This document shows positions 33,409 through 45,235 of a DNA stretch of 64,000 nt, one piece after another. This DNA comes from Gelatoporia subvermispora B (taxonomy: Eukaryota; Basidiomycota; Agaricomycetes; Polyporales; Gelatoporiaceae): positions 190,898-254,897 of the forward strand of contig KB445798.1 of assembly GCA_000320605.2 (NCBI GenBank). Reading direction: 5' to 3'. The notes below the pieces were generated by a model. That model ran no database searches, was not told the origin of the DNA, and saw nothing but the letters and a program-made list of their open reading frames with translations. A program made the translations under genes and the position numbers. How positions within the stretch are numbered: position 1 is the stretch's first letter; each line of letters starts with the position of its first letter.

Positions 33409-36400
33409 CGTCATAGATTATAACCAGACGGAAGTAGTGTACAGCCAGCGACACTAGCAGCCCAGCACAAGACGACCGCTGGGGTCTGAAACCAAGTGAT
33501 ACACGGCACCAGCGATAGGGGGAACACTAGATATAGTTCCGCCATCGAGCAGAACAATTAGACTAGCGCGCAATATCACGCGTGTTTAGAGACTAGCAGG
33601 GCGGCGACAGTCACGTCGCGGGAATCTGTCAAGGCTTCGCGAATGGTGTCAGCATGGCTAGCAACGTCGTCCATAACAAAAGCAGCCGTAGCCTGTATGG
33701 GATTTTACTGAAGCGTTTCGTCAAGTGGTCAAATGATCATGGCCTTCTGTCTGCTGGGAATCCGGAAGCGATAAACCGACAATTGCAAGACAATAGGGAG
33801 GGAGGCGCCCATGTGACATAGTCAGAACCGATAAAGCCCGTTCCCGATGCAATTCCTGCAGTCTGCATTCTAGCATGGAAGGAATCATGGAGTGCCAGCA
33901 TTTAGATTTCGTAAAACCCGAGCAAAGTGAGTGACAGTATAGCATAACCGGCCAGGAGGCATTGTCGCCACAAAAAGCTTGCACATCTTCTTCCTCGATA
34001 TGCTGCCTTTGTCGCTACAAGTTGAGGCATCAAATAAACGGCGCATTGGTGCTTCTTTGATTCGAGCTGGATGGCGCCCCGCATGAGTTCAAGAACGGAT
34101 CAGAACAAGTTTGAGGACTCTGGCGAGAGCAAGAAAAATGTGAGATCGGCGCTCAATCGGCAACTTACCCACGGTCTCGCCCGTGGGCGCTAGTTCGCGC
34201 TAGAAACGGCCTGCTTATAGCGGCGCACTCGAACTGAAAGCTACAGCGTATGAACGTTTGAACGGTGACCATCTAGAATCAGGCTGGAGACTTCTGCAAG
34301 TGTGATGAATACTAAACTACATAGCCACTCTCAATGCACTCGTCGAGATACCTTGTGCGTTCAGGGCGACGTTCAAGCTCCCTCACGAAGCCGCAGCACT
34401 ATGAACAAGCCTTTGGCACCTTTCTCTTGACTTACTGCTCAGGTTTGTCAGATTATTGATTCAGATCGCGCTTGGGATGAGGCCAAATAGCGCACTGTCG
34501 CTCGTCTTCAGCAATCATACAGTAGCTTACGCTAGGAACTTCTACATCACCTTGGCTTTGGGCTCGGACTTTCCTCGAGCTAGTATCGTAGAGACAATAT
34601 CGAGAGAGGACTTTCCGCCGAAGATCTGCGCACCGTGTAAAATAAATACTCGACCGAAGACCTTCATTCACACGTATTTCAGGCTCCTCAGTCGTTCACG
34701 GCGCTGTCAAGCTCTGTGATGTGTGCATGAGTATGGTTTCACTTGTTGACTCGACCACTTTGATCATGAACCCCACGTGCGAAGACGAGCGACACGTTGC
34801 TGCGCGACTGGATGTATAGCCCTGAGGCCGCACTACTGGACCATAGAAAAAGACTGAAGTTCGTGATTTCAAGCATGGAAGAGGCATCGTGTAAGTTTCT
34901 AAAGTGAATAGGCATTAATGTCCAGCTGACTTATAGTGCAGGCATCCAGACCTACCGCCTCTAGTAGAATCCAAACGCGAGCTCGCGCGCTGACTTGAGT
35001 CGTTGCATGAACGCAGTCCAGTAAAGGCGGATTTCCCACATACTGCTCAAAGAATTGTGGGTCCTCCTCATCTATCACTTCGTGTGTATACCCATGAGAT
35101 CCTGAAGGGCTGTCTCAAGTGCATCATGAGGCGTCTTGAGAAATATTACCGTAGCAACAGAGCCGTCAGGATTGGCTACTTATTTCCTCCGTCGTTCTGA
35201 GTTGCTGTCGTGGTAGGTGATACAGTGATACTCGGAAGCTAAACATCATGCCAGCAAAAGAGAGCAACAATTCCAGGCAGGGCTTATTCTCTTCCAGCAC
35301 TCTTATCTTTCTGCCTCGACGGAGTAGTCATCCTGATTTCTTACTCTTGTCATCCAGATCCACTCGGGGCGATATACCTCCGTGACGCGTCGGGCTAGAA
35401 GTACACCTACGAAATTGCTCCCTCGAGGCAATGTAAGCACAAAATGACGACAATGATGGCTGCGGAGCTACTATGTGTCTCTAGGTCTCAGGTGATTTCG
35501 TCATCGCAGCGATTGGAGCGCGTATATTGACATTTGAATGGAAGAGTCGTTATGTGAGTCACCCAATTGTGCAGTGTTGTTGTTCAAGTTACCCTCCTCG
35601 TGTCCATCTAGACCTACCAATGTCCACAACCCCATTCTTCATGTATCGTCTGTGTGCTACAGCATGATGGGTGTTGTACAGCTTTGCCTCGGATCAGGAC
35701 TACCGCATATATACCAGCGCCCTTGGCAGAATCTTGCTCGGTACTGTCTGAAGTATGGAGCGGCGCTTGCGAACCAGAGGGTACGTCGCAGAAGATGTTT
35801 CTACGTGAGGTACTTTCGAACATCTTGGAATTCTAATCGGGCTCACAGGTATGCCTTCAGCGGTCTGTTAGGCCCAGTAGCCTCCCCCCCCCCCACCTTT
35901 GCCACACCTGGGGAGGTTCTTCGACACAATCAGAACTCCGCACCATTCCATACATCAACGACTGTGTCATGTGTCGACACAGACGTCGGTATTTGTGGTA
36001 ATGCAAACCACGATGGCCTAACTACATCAGGGAAACACACGTCATGCGTTGACTATAAGGGCATCCAGCGCATTGGCTATCTCCTACACGGCAAACTCAT
36101 ATGTTACTCAGGCTCACCATCATTGCTGCCCATTCTCGAGCTGTGGTGAATAAATCCTACGATATGTGTTGTGTACAGGTGTGAGAAGACCTGCAGGTAC
36201 CTCTATATTTGTAGCCCGGAGGGAAACTGATGATCCCGTGTTGCAGACGTGCTAGACTGCGGGCGAGGCCACCTATCGGATCACGATGGACCCTTCGAAT
36301 GACCTTACGCTGAACAAGGTCAAGCTGTGCTGAGTCAGGGCCGCATTTCTGTGTACGCCTTCGGGCTACCCGATGATTTGTAGTGGGTGAATAGACAGAC

Positions 36401-36585
36401 TAGGGCCGATTTAGCCTTGCCATGACAGAAGACGCGATAACTATTCAAACTTCGTCGATCGGGCAGAGCCAACTGCCGTCGAACAACAACTCCTGCGGCA
36501 GACATCCTTCGGAGTTCTTACTTCGCCGGTCGCCACACGCACCAGGAAAATTCAGACTCAGGGCAGGCAGCTGCCATCTTGAGGA
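33409..36585. other. Gene-poor region, possible relics
   Basis: About 3.2 kb without a supportable gene. The longest frame, 35538-36149 plus (203 codons from an ATG), has no recognisable domain and no splice partners that improve it. A C-rich homopolymer (11 C) lies at 35884-35894. Coding-like fragments at 34456-34890 may be remnants. Confidence 0.45.
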
Positions 36586-36593
36586 TATAAAAG
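36586..36593 (+). promoter_or_regulatory. TATA box of small-protein copy 1
   Basis: TATAAAAG about 155 bp before the ATG. Copies 2 and 3 have similar elements at comparable distances once their 5' UTR introns are considered. Confidence 0.6.
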
Positions 36594-36741
36594 CTCATTT
36601 ATCGAACAGTCCCTCAGCTCACCAGCAGACACTTTCAGCTCTCGCTCTCTCTGACTTAACTACTCACAACCTCAACACTGTAAGCCCACCTCTCAGCGAC
36701 GCAGCCCGTACATCGCTCATTAGCCACCCGCAGCACACACA

Positions 36742-37062
36742 ATGCCGACCGACCGCCACTGGCACCGTCGCTCGCATCGCAGACAGCGAGTCCAAGTTCA
36801 CGGCTGCGTTCACTGTCGGCGGTCTGCGCCAGCTCTTCAGGGCAACCTCTCTGAGAGCATTCCGACCTTCGAGACGAAGAGCGCCACTCTCACCTACTCC
36901 AGCGTTGACGACCTTAGTGGCACTCGTGTGTTCCAGGGTATCATCGACGCCACGACCATATCCTTCGGTTTCGGGAACGGCCCGTCGATCAGCGGAGATT
37001 TGTCTGCCTCCGTCGGCGCGGCGTTCTCCGTAAACGGCTCTGGGGACTGGGAGTCCAACTGA
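36742..37062 (+). CDS. Small beta-rich protein family, copy 1 (frame-altered)
   Basis: 106 codons, no internal intron. From residue 35 on it matches copies 2 (39294) and 3 (47368): N-LSESIPTFE...TLTYSSVDDLSGTRVF, GNGPSISGDL, and a final NGSGDWESN. Residues 4-34 are Arg/His-rich and unlike the others. In the +1 frame the same DNA encodes PTATGTVARIADSE...FTAAFTVGGLRQLF, which does match, so a 4 bp insertion next to the ATG (a CCGA tandem repeat) and a 1 bp deletion near 36843 enclose a shifted segment and restore the frame. A 5' UTR intron (36680-36733) ends eight bases before the ATG, and an intron-like GTGAGG...CTCAG (37064-37110) starts one base after the stop. Family and function unknown; no signal peptide. 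It may be a dying gene or a protein with a new N-terminus. Confidence 0.6.
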   Translation: MPTDRHWHRRSHRRQRVQVHGCVHCRRSAPALQGNLSESIPTFETKSATLTYSSVDDLSGTRVFQGIIDATTISFGFGNGPSISGDLSASVGAAFSVNGSGDWESN

Positions 37063-37110
37063 GGTGAGGGAACCCACGTCGAGTAAATTCGGAATCGCTA
37101 TTGACCTCAG

Positions 37111-39149
37111 GATGCGTATCAGCCTCCTCATGGATCTATCGATTTCCGACCATGATGTCTGTCTCGAGGTTTTCTATTGATATCGACTTGGATTGTACTG
37201 GATTGTAACGTGCAACGCGATAGTTTGTACGGATGTGACGGAATTTAGCTTACTGGGCATGAAATGTTGAAATGTCTGAAATTTCTGAGCGAACATTCAT
37301 CCACATCGAACCCCCCATGTTGGACAGCTGATTGAGAAGGTGTACAACTTCGAGCAACCCGCTGTGATTGCTTGAAAGATCGTAGGATAGCAGTCAAGGT
37401 GTCCATCTGGGCGATGTAGCACTTCGATGTCAGACCTATGCCTGAGCCGCAGGCGTTTGGAGAGCACCAATACACTGAAATTTCATGTGAAGACTGTAAC
37501 CTTCATTCACTGACATTGAGCGACAAGTTCTTGAGGTGGGACTTCTCGACGAAAGTCTGCATACGGTATATAGCATAACCTCATCGATTTGTTTTTTGAG
37601 GCTACTCAAGTACTGATACATCCTTTCCACTCAAGTCTTCCCGGCATTACGGAACCGCTTAGACGTTGGTGTCAGTTTACTCTAAATCAACCTCATTACC
37701 GTTCACTACGCACAACACGAGCAGAGGTAATTCATAGACTGTTCTGCCTGTCGGTTTGACATCGACATGAAAATCTGGATCTCCGTAGGGAGACACTCCC
37801 ATGAGCTAGCTAAAGGGTTACGAACTGCGGGTCTCAGTTTGAGTGTCGCAGAGCTTGAGGATCTGTGTATCAGCAAAATCTCACATTTGTTTTACTACAC
37901 TGAAGTCCTTTCCAGTTCATCAAGTGCACAAAAATGGGGCCAAAGTACACGTGACACTTTTCCTGATGTGCAAAATCAACAATGAAACGGCACCTCGCGG
38001 ACAGATCGTCTGGTTCGAATCCATCTCCGGATTAAGACGTTCCAGTGGATAGCTTCTTGAGGCACACCCGGCGATGTTCCCTTGGCAGAACATTCCCGAT
38101 CTAGGAATTTCGGAAGTCATGCTGTGCAGCTGTGACGGTCTCGGGCTACGAGGGCGCTCGAGTTTCCTCATCGAGCTCTCCATCAGTTACGTTTCGGATC
38201 ACGCCGGACAGCAGAACAGTCTGCATGTCAACGCATGAATGCAAGGGTCATGACCTCCATGACCAAAAGGGATCTTTATCGTTTCTCGTGTTTCCTGTCA
38301 GATCTCCTATGTTCACAGCAATCAGCATCGCTGCAATAACAACGCGCACATCTGACGTGCGGTTACTTTCGCAATGAGCATCATTTGTTCACGGTAGCTT
38401 GTAAACGAGTCGTTGCGAGCAGGCATGACTCTGCTTCGCTCGTGTCTGGAGGCAGACCTATAACTCCGGAGTGTTCACACGTATATCACGATCCGTGTGC
38501 ATTCGGTACAGCTTTGTCAAACTGCCAGGGGAACCTTTCCCTCGGGGCGGCACTGAATTGCATCGTGGCCGCCCTCCGATGCCTCAGCAGATTCCCTGGG
38601 CTATCACTAACGTCAAACTCCTCCATGCATCGATAGTAGGAACTTCGTCAGAGCGCGGCCCAGTAAAATTGAAATCAAGTAATAATGTTGACACATCTCA
38701 CACCACTCGCTAGTTGCAAGACCAGTCGGCATTTGGGAGATCCCGGCTGCAACTTCTACCGCAGGTCGGACACACGATTCTATCGTGAACCAAATTCACA
38801 CAGAAAATTTGTGCGCAAAAATTGCTGTTCGTTGTGGACCAACGAGATCTGGACCGAACCCCGGTGCATTTGCATAGACGAGCTCTTTTGATTAGTCCGA
38901 ATGCCCCCACCGCAGGAAGAGACATCAGCGGGAATAATCAAAGGCCCAACATGGACCTTAATGTGGCAGTGGGTATTGTACACCGCTGGGAGCAATAGAC
39001 CGGGTGGTGGCATGGCCCGTCCACGGAGCCGTCCTGTGATGAGCTTCTTCCGGCGGTTTCATTTCGCCGATTGCTGCGCGTACCAATTGCTCCACTGGTA
39101 TTGAGGTGTTCATGCTATTGTGCAGCTCGTGATGCTGAGGACTCTGGAG
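37111..39149. other. No gene recognised
   Basis: Short frames only. The minus strand around 37245-37630 has a coding-like look, including GGFDVDECS, which resembles LGFDVNALQ at about 44850 minus; both could be fragments of one decayed family. Confidence 0.4.
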
Positions 39150-39157
39150 CATAAAAG
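39150..39157 (+). promoter_or_regulatory. TATA-like element of small-protein copy 2
   Basis: CATAAAAG, 144 bp before the ATG; the following GCTGATC context is unrelated to copy 1. Confidence 0.45.
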
Positions 39158-39293
39158 CTGATCGACTACAGGCACGGAGTGCAGCTCACTAGCGACCTAC
39201 TCCAAGAACCTCAGTCACAGACTCAATAACTGTGGGACAGACTTAGAGCCACTTAGTGTCTCAGGCTGACCTAATTCCCTCCCAGTGATCATA

Positions 39294-39608
39294 ATGCCTA
39301 CCGCCACAGGCCGCATTGACCGCAGCGACAGCCTGGACAAGATCACAGGTACTTTTACTGTCGAGGGTGTACGCCAGATCTTCACGGCCAACATCTCCGA
39401 GAGTGTCCCGACCTTCGTGTCGAGCAACGCTACGCTCACGTACTCCAGCATTGACGATCTCACCGGCACGCGCGTGTTCGCAGGCATCATCGGTGCCACG
39501 ACGGTGACCATCAGTATCGGCAATGGTCCTACCATCGCTGGAGACCTGGACTCCAGTATTGGCCAGGCGTTCACCGTGAACGGCTCTGGAAACTGGGAGA
39601 CGAACTAG
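39294..39608 (+). CDS. Small beta-rich protein family, copy 2 (104 aa)
   Basis: The best-preserved member: MPTATGRIDRSDSLDKITG at the start, then alternating hydrophobic and polar residues throughout (FTVEGVRQIF, TLTYSSIDDLTGTRVF, GATTVTISIGNGPTI) and NGSGNWETN at the end. This suggests a compact beta-sandwich. It has no Cys, no signal peptide and no membrane segment, so a cytosolic or non-classically exported protein is likely. The CDS is uninterrupted, but GT-AG introns are readable in the 5' UTR (39232-39285, GTGGGA donor) and directly after the stop (39610-39662, GTAAGG donor). I do not recognise the family; a small lectin or inhibitor is only a guess from size and fold pattern. Confidence 0.8.
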   Translation: MPTATGRIDRSDSLDKITGTFTVEGVRQIFTANISESVPTFVSSNATLTYSSIDDLTGTRVFAGIIGATTVTISIGNGPTIAGDLDSSIGQAFTVNGSGNWETN

Positions 39609-39662
39609 GGTAAGGCAACTCGCATGGAGTGTATTTGCTCACTGACCTGACGCATGCACCAG

Positions 39663-40108
39663 AGTCCTCCCGTACATCTGCCGAGACCAGCGTCATGTCA
39701 GTGATTACGGTACTTGCCTCGAGGCGTTCAGTTGATGACAACTTGTATTGTGCTATGTTGAGAGTGGCTCTCACTCGTTCGTATTGATATGACGGAGTTC
39801 GGATCACTGCCCGATGAGGACTGATATCCAAAGCCGCGTTATATACCCCGACTAAGCTGTGGAAATCATATCTGAAACTGGGTTATTCAATCGACACGTC
39901 TCAGGTCCTCATCAAACCTCAATCCAACGTCTCGTGAGTCACCGAAGGTGTTTATTTCAAAGACATGCCACAGCCGCCGAGAAGCTACAAAGTTGTATAG
40001 CCTCGGCAAGTTTCATACATTCTCGTCGAGATCTGGACTGATTGGATCTGGGAGCATAACATATGAGCATGTAGTGACTGAAGGTATTTAAAATAGATCT
40101 TACAAACT
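39663..40108. other. No gene recognised
   Basis: 3' flanks of small-protein copy 2 and of the methyltransferase gene, which converge here. Confidence 0.6.
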
Positions 40109-41262
40109 TCAAACAATACGGACGCTCCAGTACAGCATCTCTACTCTGCGAGCAGTCTTAAACAAACTCTCTTCGAATCCTGGGGTGAGAGTCGCCACTA
40201 CGACCACGTTCTCTTCTGCAAACTCGGGGCTTTCCGCCTCCGCAAAAGCCTCCTTCCACATCTTTGCCCAGGAGTAAGGAGAATGGCCAAAACGGCTGCT
40301 AAAGATGACCTTCAGTACTACACAGGTGTGCAGGGTGCGAGTAGTATGACTTGCCGGCCCATGTGATCGTCAATGGATCCCGCTTCCGAAAGACCCTGGT
40401 GCCGTCCAAACACCACCGAGCCCTTCTTCCTCTTCAGCAGCGTCACGACCCGCAGCGCAATCGAATATTGCGTCGGTTCGTCGAAGAGGTGAAAGAGCGC
40501 GCCTGTGTATATATGATCGACAGACGCCTTCAGCTGGTCGAGTGTCTTGACGAGGTGCGACGGCGGCGCAACAGGGCGAGGGTCGAAGTTAATGGGGGCT
40601 CCGAAGATATCAGCGGAAAAGAAGTGAACGGGGCAGCTCTCGGCGTCACCGAACAGCTTGTACCCGAGGTCGATAAAGTCGAGGCGCAGATCGACGCCGA
40701 AGATGTTCAGGGCGGGGTAGCCGTCGTAGGCGAGCTTGCGGACATCCGTGCCCGCTGCGGTTTCGGATACACACGGCACAAGCTCCAGTCAGAGGATGAG
40801 CAGGAAACGGTAGCATGAAGCGTACTGCAGCATCCTAAATCGAGGAAGAGCGTGTCGGCGGCGCGACCAGAGAGCACTACGTCGGGATAGATGCTATTCT
40901 GGGCCATGAAAAGGTTCACGAAGTGGAAAGCGCGGATGCAAGGATAGGGATGCTTCGCGCTGCGGTACCTTAGCTCTGCAGCAGCTCGTATCGCCCACGG
41001 TTCAAACCACTTACTATGCCCTGATTGAGGATAGAAGTTAACGGAGGTATCCGACGATGCTTCTGCCTGATTGGACTCACTGCTTCTGTACCTCCAAGAT
41101 CCTTTGCTTCAGTTCCTCGTCATCCGGGGTAATAACCGCATGGAGGAACTCCCGTTCTTCATCCGAGAGCTTCAACAACGAAGGATCCAGAGGCTGGATA
41201 TTATTAGGTCCAAGCTGGTCGACTGTGAGCTCTTGAGTTACGACTGGCTCTTGGTGGGCCAT
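40109..41262 (-). CDS. SAM-dependent methyltransferase, secondary-metabolism type
   Basis: 319 residues from exons 41262-41081, 41013-40826, 40754-40355 and 40298-40109 (960 nt, open). A helical lead (residues 1-60, ...DEELKQRILEVQK) precedes the Rossmann methyltransferase core: TLFLDLGCCTGTDVRKLAYD is the glycine-rich SAM-binding motif I, FGVDL supplies the acidic motif II residue, FFSADIFG is motif III-like, and IYTGALFHLFDEPTQ and GSVVFGRHQG follow. The C-terminal FGHSPYSWAKMWKEAF completes the family pattern. Related fungal enzymes often sit in terpenoid or polyketide clusters; the substrate is unknown here. Intron 3 uses a GC donor (GCAAGT at 40354), the common non-canonical class, and is needed for the frame. 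A decayed relative lies at 10198-10670. Neighbours that might share a pathway are the adenylation protein at 49.5 kb and the secreted protein at 42.5 kb. Confidence 0.9.
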
Positions 41263-42532
41263 GGCTGAAGCGTTTAGATAGTCGGTTTCAAGTAAATTTG
41301 AAGACGTGAAACTAGAGGGAGCTTAGTACCCAAATTTCAAAAGCCCTGCACGTCATAGATACGGAATCTGATGGAGGATTGACATAAACCAGCCTCCTGA
41401 GAGAGCTTGCCCCATTTCAGTTGTGGTGGTAAGTGTAATGACGCGTAACTCTTAGTCTGAGGTTAGGGCTTTGGGGCAGACACCTAACCAGTCGTGCGAT
41501 TCTCTTCGGAGACTACCGGAGTGTGGTTGACATCATCCGCTTGCTCCAATCATCTTCAAGTACGTAGCAAGTCGGAGTCCAAATATTAGACTCGTGTAAG
41601 GGAGCCTGGTATAATCTGCCGCCACTCTGCCCAGCGATTGTTGGACTACTTCCATTCAACTCGAGTTCAGAAATTCTAAGACATGAATGAGACCCCAAGT
41701 CTCATCTTCTCGATAATTGCTCTTGCATTCCGCACTCACACCTGATCTCACCTGCGTCTTATATCGAGTGCCTCGCTATTGCGGCCGTCCTCTGGCCCCG
41801 GACTTCGCTGTCAAATTGAAACCAGCTTTTCCCTTGCCCGTCAAGTTCTATGACTGTGAACTCCGGTGTCACATGGATAGCACATCCACATGTTATGGCT
41901 CTCGATAGTGCAGGAACGTGGTACACCAGTTGTTGAAACTCAAGTTGGAATTTCTCTACCTCCTTGCCCTAATATCATCGCGGCACCGGCTCGCATCCGA
42001 TACATACAGACAAGTACTCGCATCCGATCCAGCGTCCCGATGAGCTTATGGGGCATGTGGACATTGCTGCAGCGCCCTCTACGTCTGCGATCTGAGAATA
42101 GCGCTTGGGTTCGCTCTGCTGATGAACCATGTCTTTCCCATGAGTTCCCTACGAACGTTCGTGAAAAAGCAGATGGTCCAACTTCAATTTTTATATCACC
42201 CGTGCGTATTATCGCGCAACTCAGACACTCCGATCTCTAGCTGTACACGCGCGCTGCAGCCATATTGGCCCAATTTCAAACGTTCTATGGCCACAGCGCG
42301 GTTCAGCGGCACCTGATACCGGATCTGCCGCGCTTCTCAGCGATCCATGCCCAGGCGTGTGCTCGAGCGCGCGATATTGTAGCGATTGGGTCGCTATGTG
42401 CAGAAGCGACGCCAAGTCCGCACTACATCCACGAACGTGCGTCAACGGCACACGACCTCCTCCGTTGGAGAGTTGAGCTACACATCTATATATATGATGA
42501 CGAGGTGAGTGCAATGGTATTGAGCATTCGCA
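41263..42532. other. Divergent promoter region, no gene recognised
   Basis: Between the leftward methyltransferase and the rightward phytase-like gene. Frames up to 116 codons (41890-42240 plus) show no family features. Confidence 0.5.
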
Positions 42533-44517
42533 ATGGCTAAATTCACGGTCGCCTTGCAGCTTTACCTCGCATACTGCCTGTCTCTGGTCGCCGCTGGCCC
42601 TCTGAAGAAGCTAGCAGCATCGCCCACGGAGCCTGATCCGTCGTTCGCTGTGTCGGTCAAGGTTGCGGGACAAACGTTCGTGAACAAGGTACGCCGCGCA
42701 GTAACTCGATGCGGAGATACGGCTGTGATCTTCTTTGGATCTACAGGGACTCGTCGCGTTCGGGCTGATCCCATCGAACTTTACGGACTCTACCGGTGCG
42801 TATTGATGCTGCTCCCTGCTCGCTACCGGCGGCATATACGAAGTATGCTTATCGTCCTTTCGTATAGGGAACACATTTGGCGGGGTTGGGAGCGCCATTG
42901 CCATCAAGCCAGGATCATTTGCGCAGACTGCCGATGGCAATTTCACGGGTACTTTGATCGTTCAGCCTGACAGAGGTTTTAATGTGTGCGTACTGTTCCC
43001 CTGTACAATCTCGCACACCGTCTGAATTGCAAGCATGTCAGCGATGGCACGGTAGACTACCAGGCCCGGCAACATGTACTCGACTTCAAGCTGTCGCCGT
43101 ATTATAGCGCGGACGACCTGTCGTTCACAGCCGCCCAGAGCACACTTCAGCTCACGTACCAGGACACGCTCCTGTACTTCGAGCGCGAGCACACGGCGAC
43201 GACAGGGTTGGATGCGCTAGCAGTGCGTCCTGCTGACTCTGGATTCCCGACTGTCATTTCGGCGGACCCGGCCATGCCCATCCCTGCGACAGACTTCTCG
43301 CACTTGACTGTGGACGCAGAGGGCCTCGCGCTCAATCAGGATGGATCGTGAGTCCATCGATCCGAATCGCATGTCATGCAGACGTCGCTCAATGGACAGC
43401 GCAGGTTCTTCGTCAGCGACGAGTACGGGCCGTACATCTACCTCATAGATGCCTCAGGTAATCTTGTGGAGACCATCCAGCCTCCGGAGGCGTTCCTTCC
43501 GTTAATTGACGGCGCACTCAACTTCACTGGATCGGTCAACCCCGACACAGGGCGTGTTGCGAACCAAGGTATGTTCTCTATTCATACATTTCGTTCTTCC
43601 GTGCATGAACGGTTGTTTCTATTGTGTAGGCTTCGAGGGCCTTACCCTTGACAATACTGGCACGACATTGTACGCATTGCTACAGTCAGCACTAGTACAG
43701 GACGGCGGCGACGACGACACAACGTCAAGCTTCACCCGCCTCCTCGCGTTCGACGTCTCCTCGCCACTCACGCAGCGCCCACCGGTTATAGGAGAGTGGG
43801 TCGTACCACTGCCGCAGAGCAAGAAAGGGAAGACGCGTGCAGCGAGCGAGGTGCACTTTGTGGGCGGGGATGTATTCCTGGTACTGTCACGCGATGGACA
43901 CGGACACGGAGATAGCAACGACGACTCATCATACAAGTGAGCATTCGGATGCTGTAGTCTAATATGCCAGTCATTCACGTGTTTCTTCAATAGGCAGGCT
44001 GATCTTATAGATATCAGTGGAGCAACTGACATTCACGGGACACAATTTGACTTCCCGAACGCATCCATCGCGACCAAGGGAAAATTGGACAAATCGATCA
44101 CCGCGGCAGAGTACGTCTCGTTTGTGAACTTCATCGACGACACGCAGCTAGCACGGTTTGGTCTGCACAATGGTACGCTTCATTGCACAGTATTACTAGC
44201 GATTACACCGCTCACGTTACGTGTAGGTGACCCCGACGACCAGACCTTGATCGATGCCAAATGGGAGTCTCTCGCACTTGCGCCGTGCTTCGACCCAGAC
44301 TTCCCGAACGACTTCTTCCTGTTCACTGCGGTGAGTCCGGCCATCTCTGCAGGACGTGTCTTCGCTGATATCGGTCTCTTTGAAGGCCGACAATGACTTT
44401 CTCACCGAGGATGGCTTTATGAACGGCGTGCCATACAATGCGGGCATCAACAACGATAATCAGTTCTTGGTCTTCCGTCTCACGCTGCCCACTGCACCAT
44501 CGAATGACCTGCGGTGA
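42533..44517 (+). CDS. Secreted phytase-like-domain protein
   Basis: 504 residues from nine exons: 42533-42688, 42747-42795, 42868-42985, 43042-43347, 43405-43568, 43630-43936, 43994-44172, 44227-44330 and 44386-44517 (1,515 nt). A signal peptide is evident (MAKFTVALQLYLAYCLSLVA). The rest matches the phytase-like (esterase-like activity of phytase) beta-propeller family: LVAFGLIPSNFTDSTGNTFG, IVQPDRGFN, DAEGLALNQDGSFFVSDEYG, GFEGLTLDNTGTTLYAL and a C-terminal NDFLTEDGF...NQFLVFRLTLP. The Asp/Glu-rich loops are those expected to hold calcium. It probably acts outside the cell or in the wall on phosphorylated or ester substrates; activity is inferred from the family name only. Possible N-glycosylation sites occur (NFT). 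All introns are 53-73 bp. Confidence 0.92.
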
Positions 44518-44924
44518 TGGACGTAGGTAGGAACTGTACGGGCCATAATGGAATGAATATAACGCTTAAAGAACATGAATATCGCTACGGATGCTGAATC
44601 AGATGTACAGAAACTTGGCCAGTCCTGTTCTCCTGGCTGCCTGAGTCTTTCAGACCCGAAAGTCAGTCACAACGGTATCTTGAGCAGAGGTCCAATCTCG
44701 CCTGCTACTTTCCGTCGTCGGGTGACAGGAGTCGCAATATATTCCTTTCAGGAGCGAATCGTCAATGTAACGCAATTGGGCATATCGGCGAATTCGAAGT
44801 ACCGGATAACCCCCCTGAGTCTCCTCCGATACGTTCAATTGTAGTGCATTCACATCGAACCCCAGATCCCACGGGATATCGGATATCCCACGAATAATTC
44901 CTCGGGGCTTTGAACCACCGATGC

Positions 44925-45235
44925 AACTTCGTTCACTTCTGTCTGCAGACCAATGTCATAAGAGTCGTGGTGGTTTGTCTCTTGCGGCCGTGTTCCATGC
45001 GTATGTCATACGTGGGAAACATATCCAAGTGATCACTACTCCCCTCAGAATTAAGGTGGAGGCTGGCTCAAATACGTACAAGGACACAGGGGCACTGCAC
45101 AGCAGCTCGCGAATAGATCGTAGACAACCTCGCCGAGAGCGAATACGGCATGCAAGGATCCTACATAGCCTCGATGCGTGCCGAAATCTCCGAAGATGAC
45201 TTCTGCATCCATTATTTCCCGTCAAGTGAAGTTCT
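44925..45235 (+). repeat. Diverged repeat, copy 1
   Basis: Resembles 46305-46560. Shared words include ACCAATGTCAT or ACCGATGTCATGA, GTGTTCCATGCGTATGT or ATGTTCCATGCATATGT, and CGTGGGAAACA or CGTGAGAAACA. On the plus strand a peptide island, IVDNLAEREYGMQGSY, lines up with VVECLARNRYDTQGSY in copy 2. Both look like remnants of one gene. Confidence 0.5.

Noticed and set aside
35538..36149. 203-codon plus frame
   Set aside because: Has an ATG but no recognisable domain; interior looks like mixed exon and intron sequence. Kept only as a note in the gap entry.
38010..38040. tRNA-like T arm (GGTTCGAATCC)
   Set aside because: No acceptor, D or anticodon arms around it.
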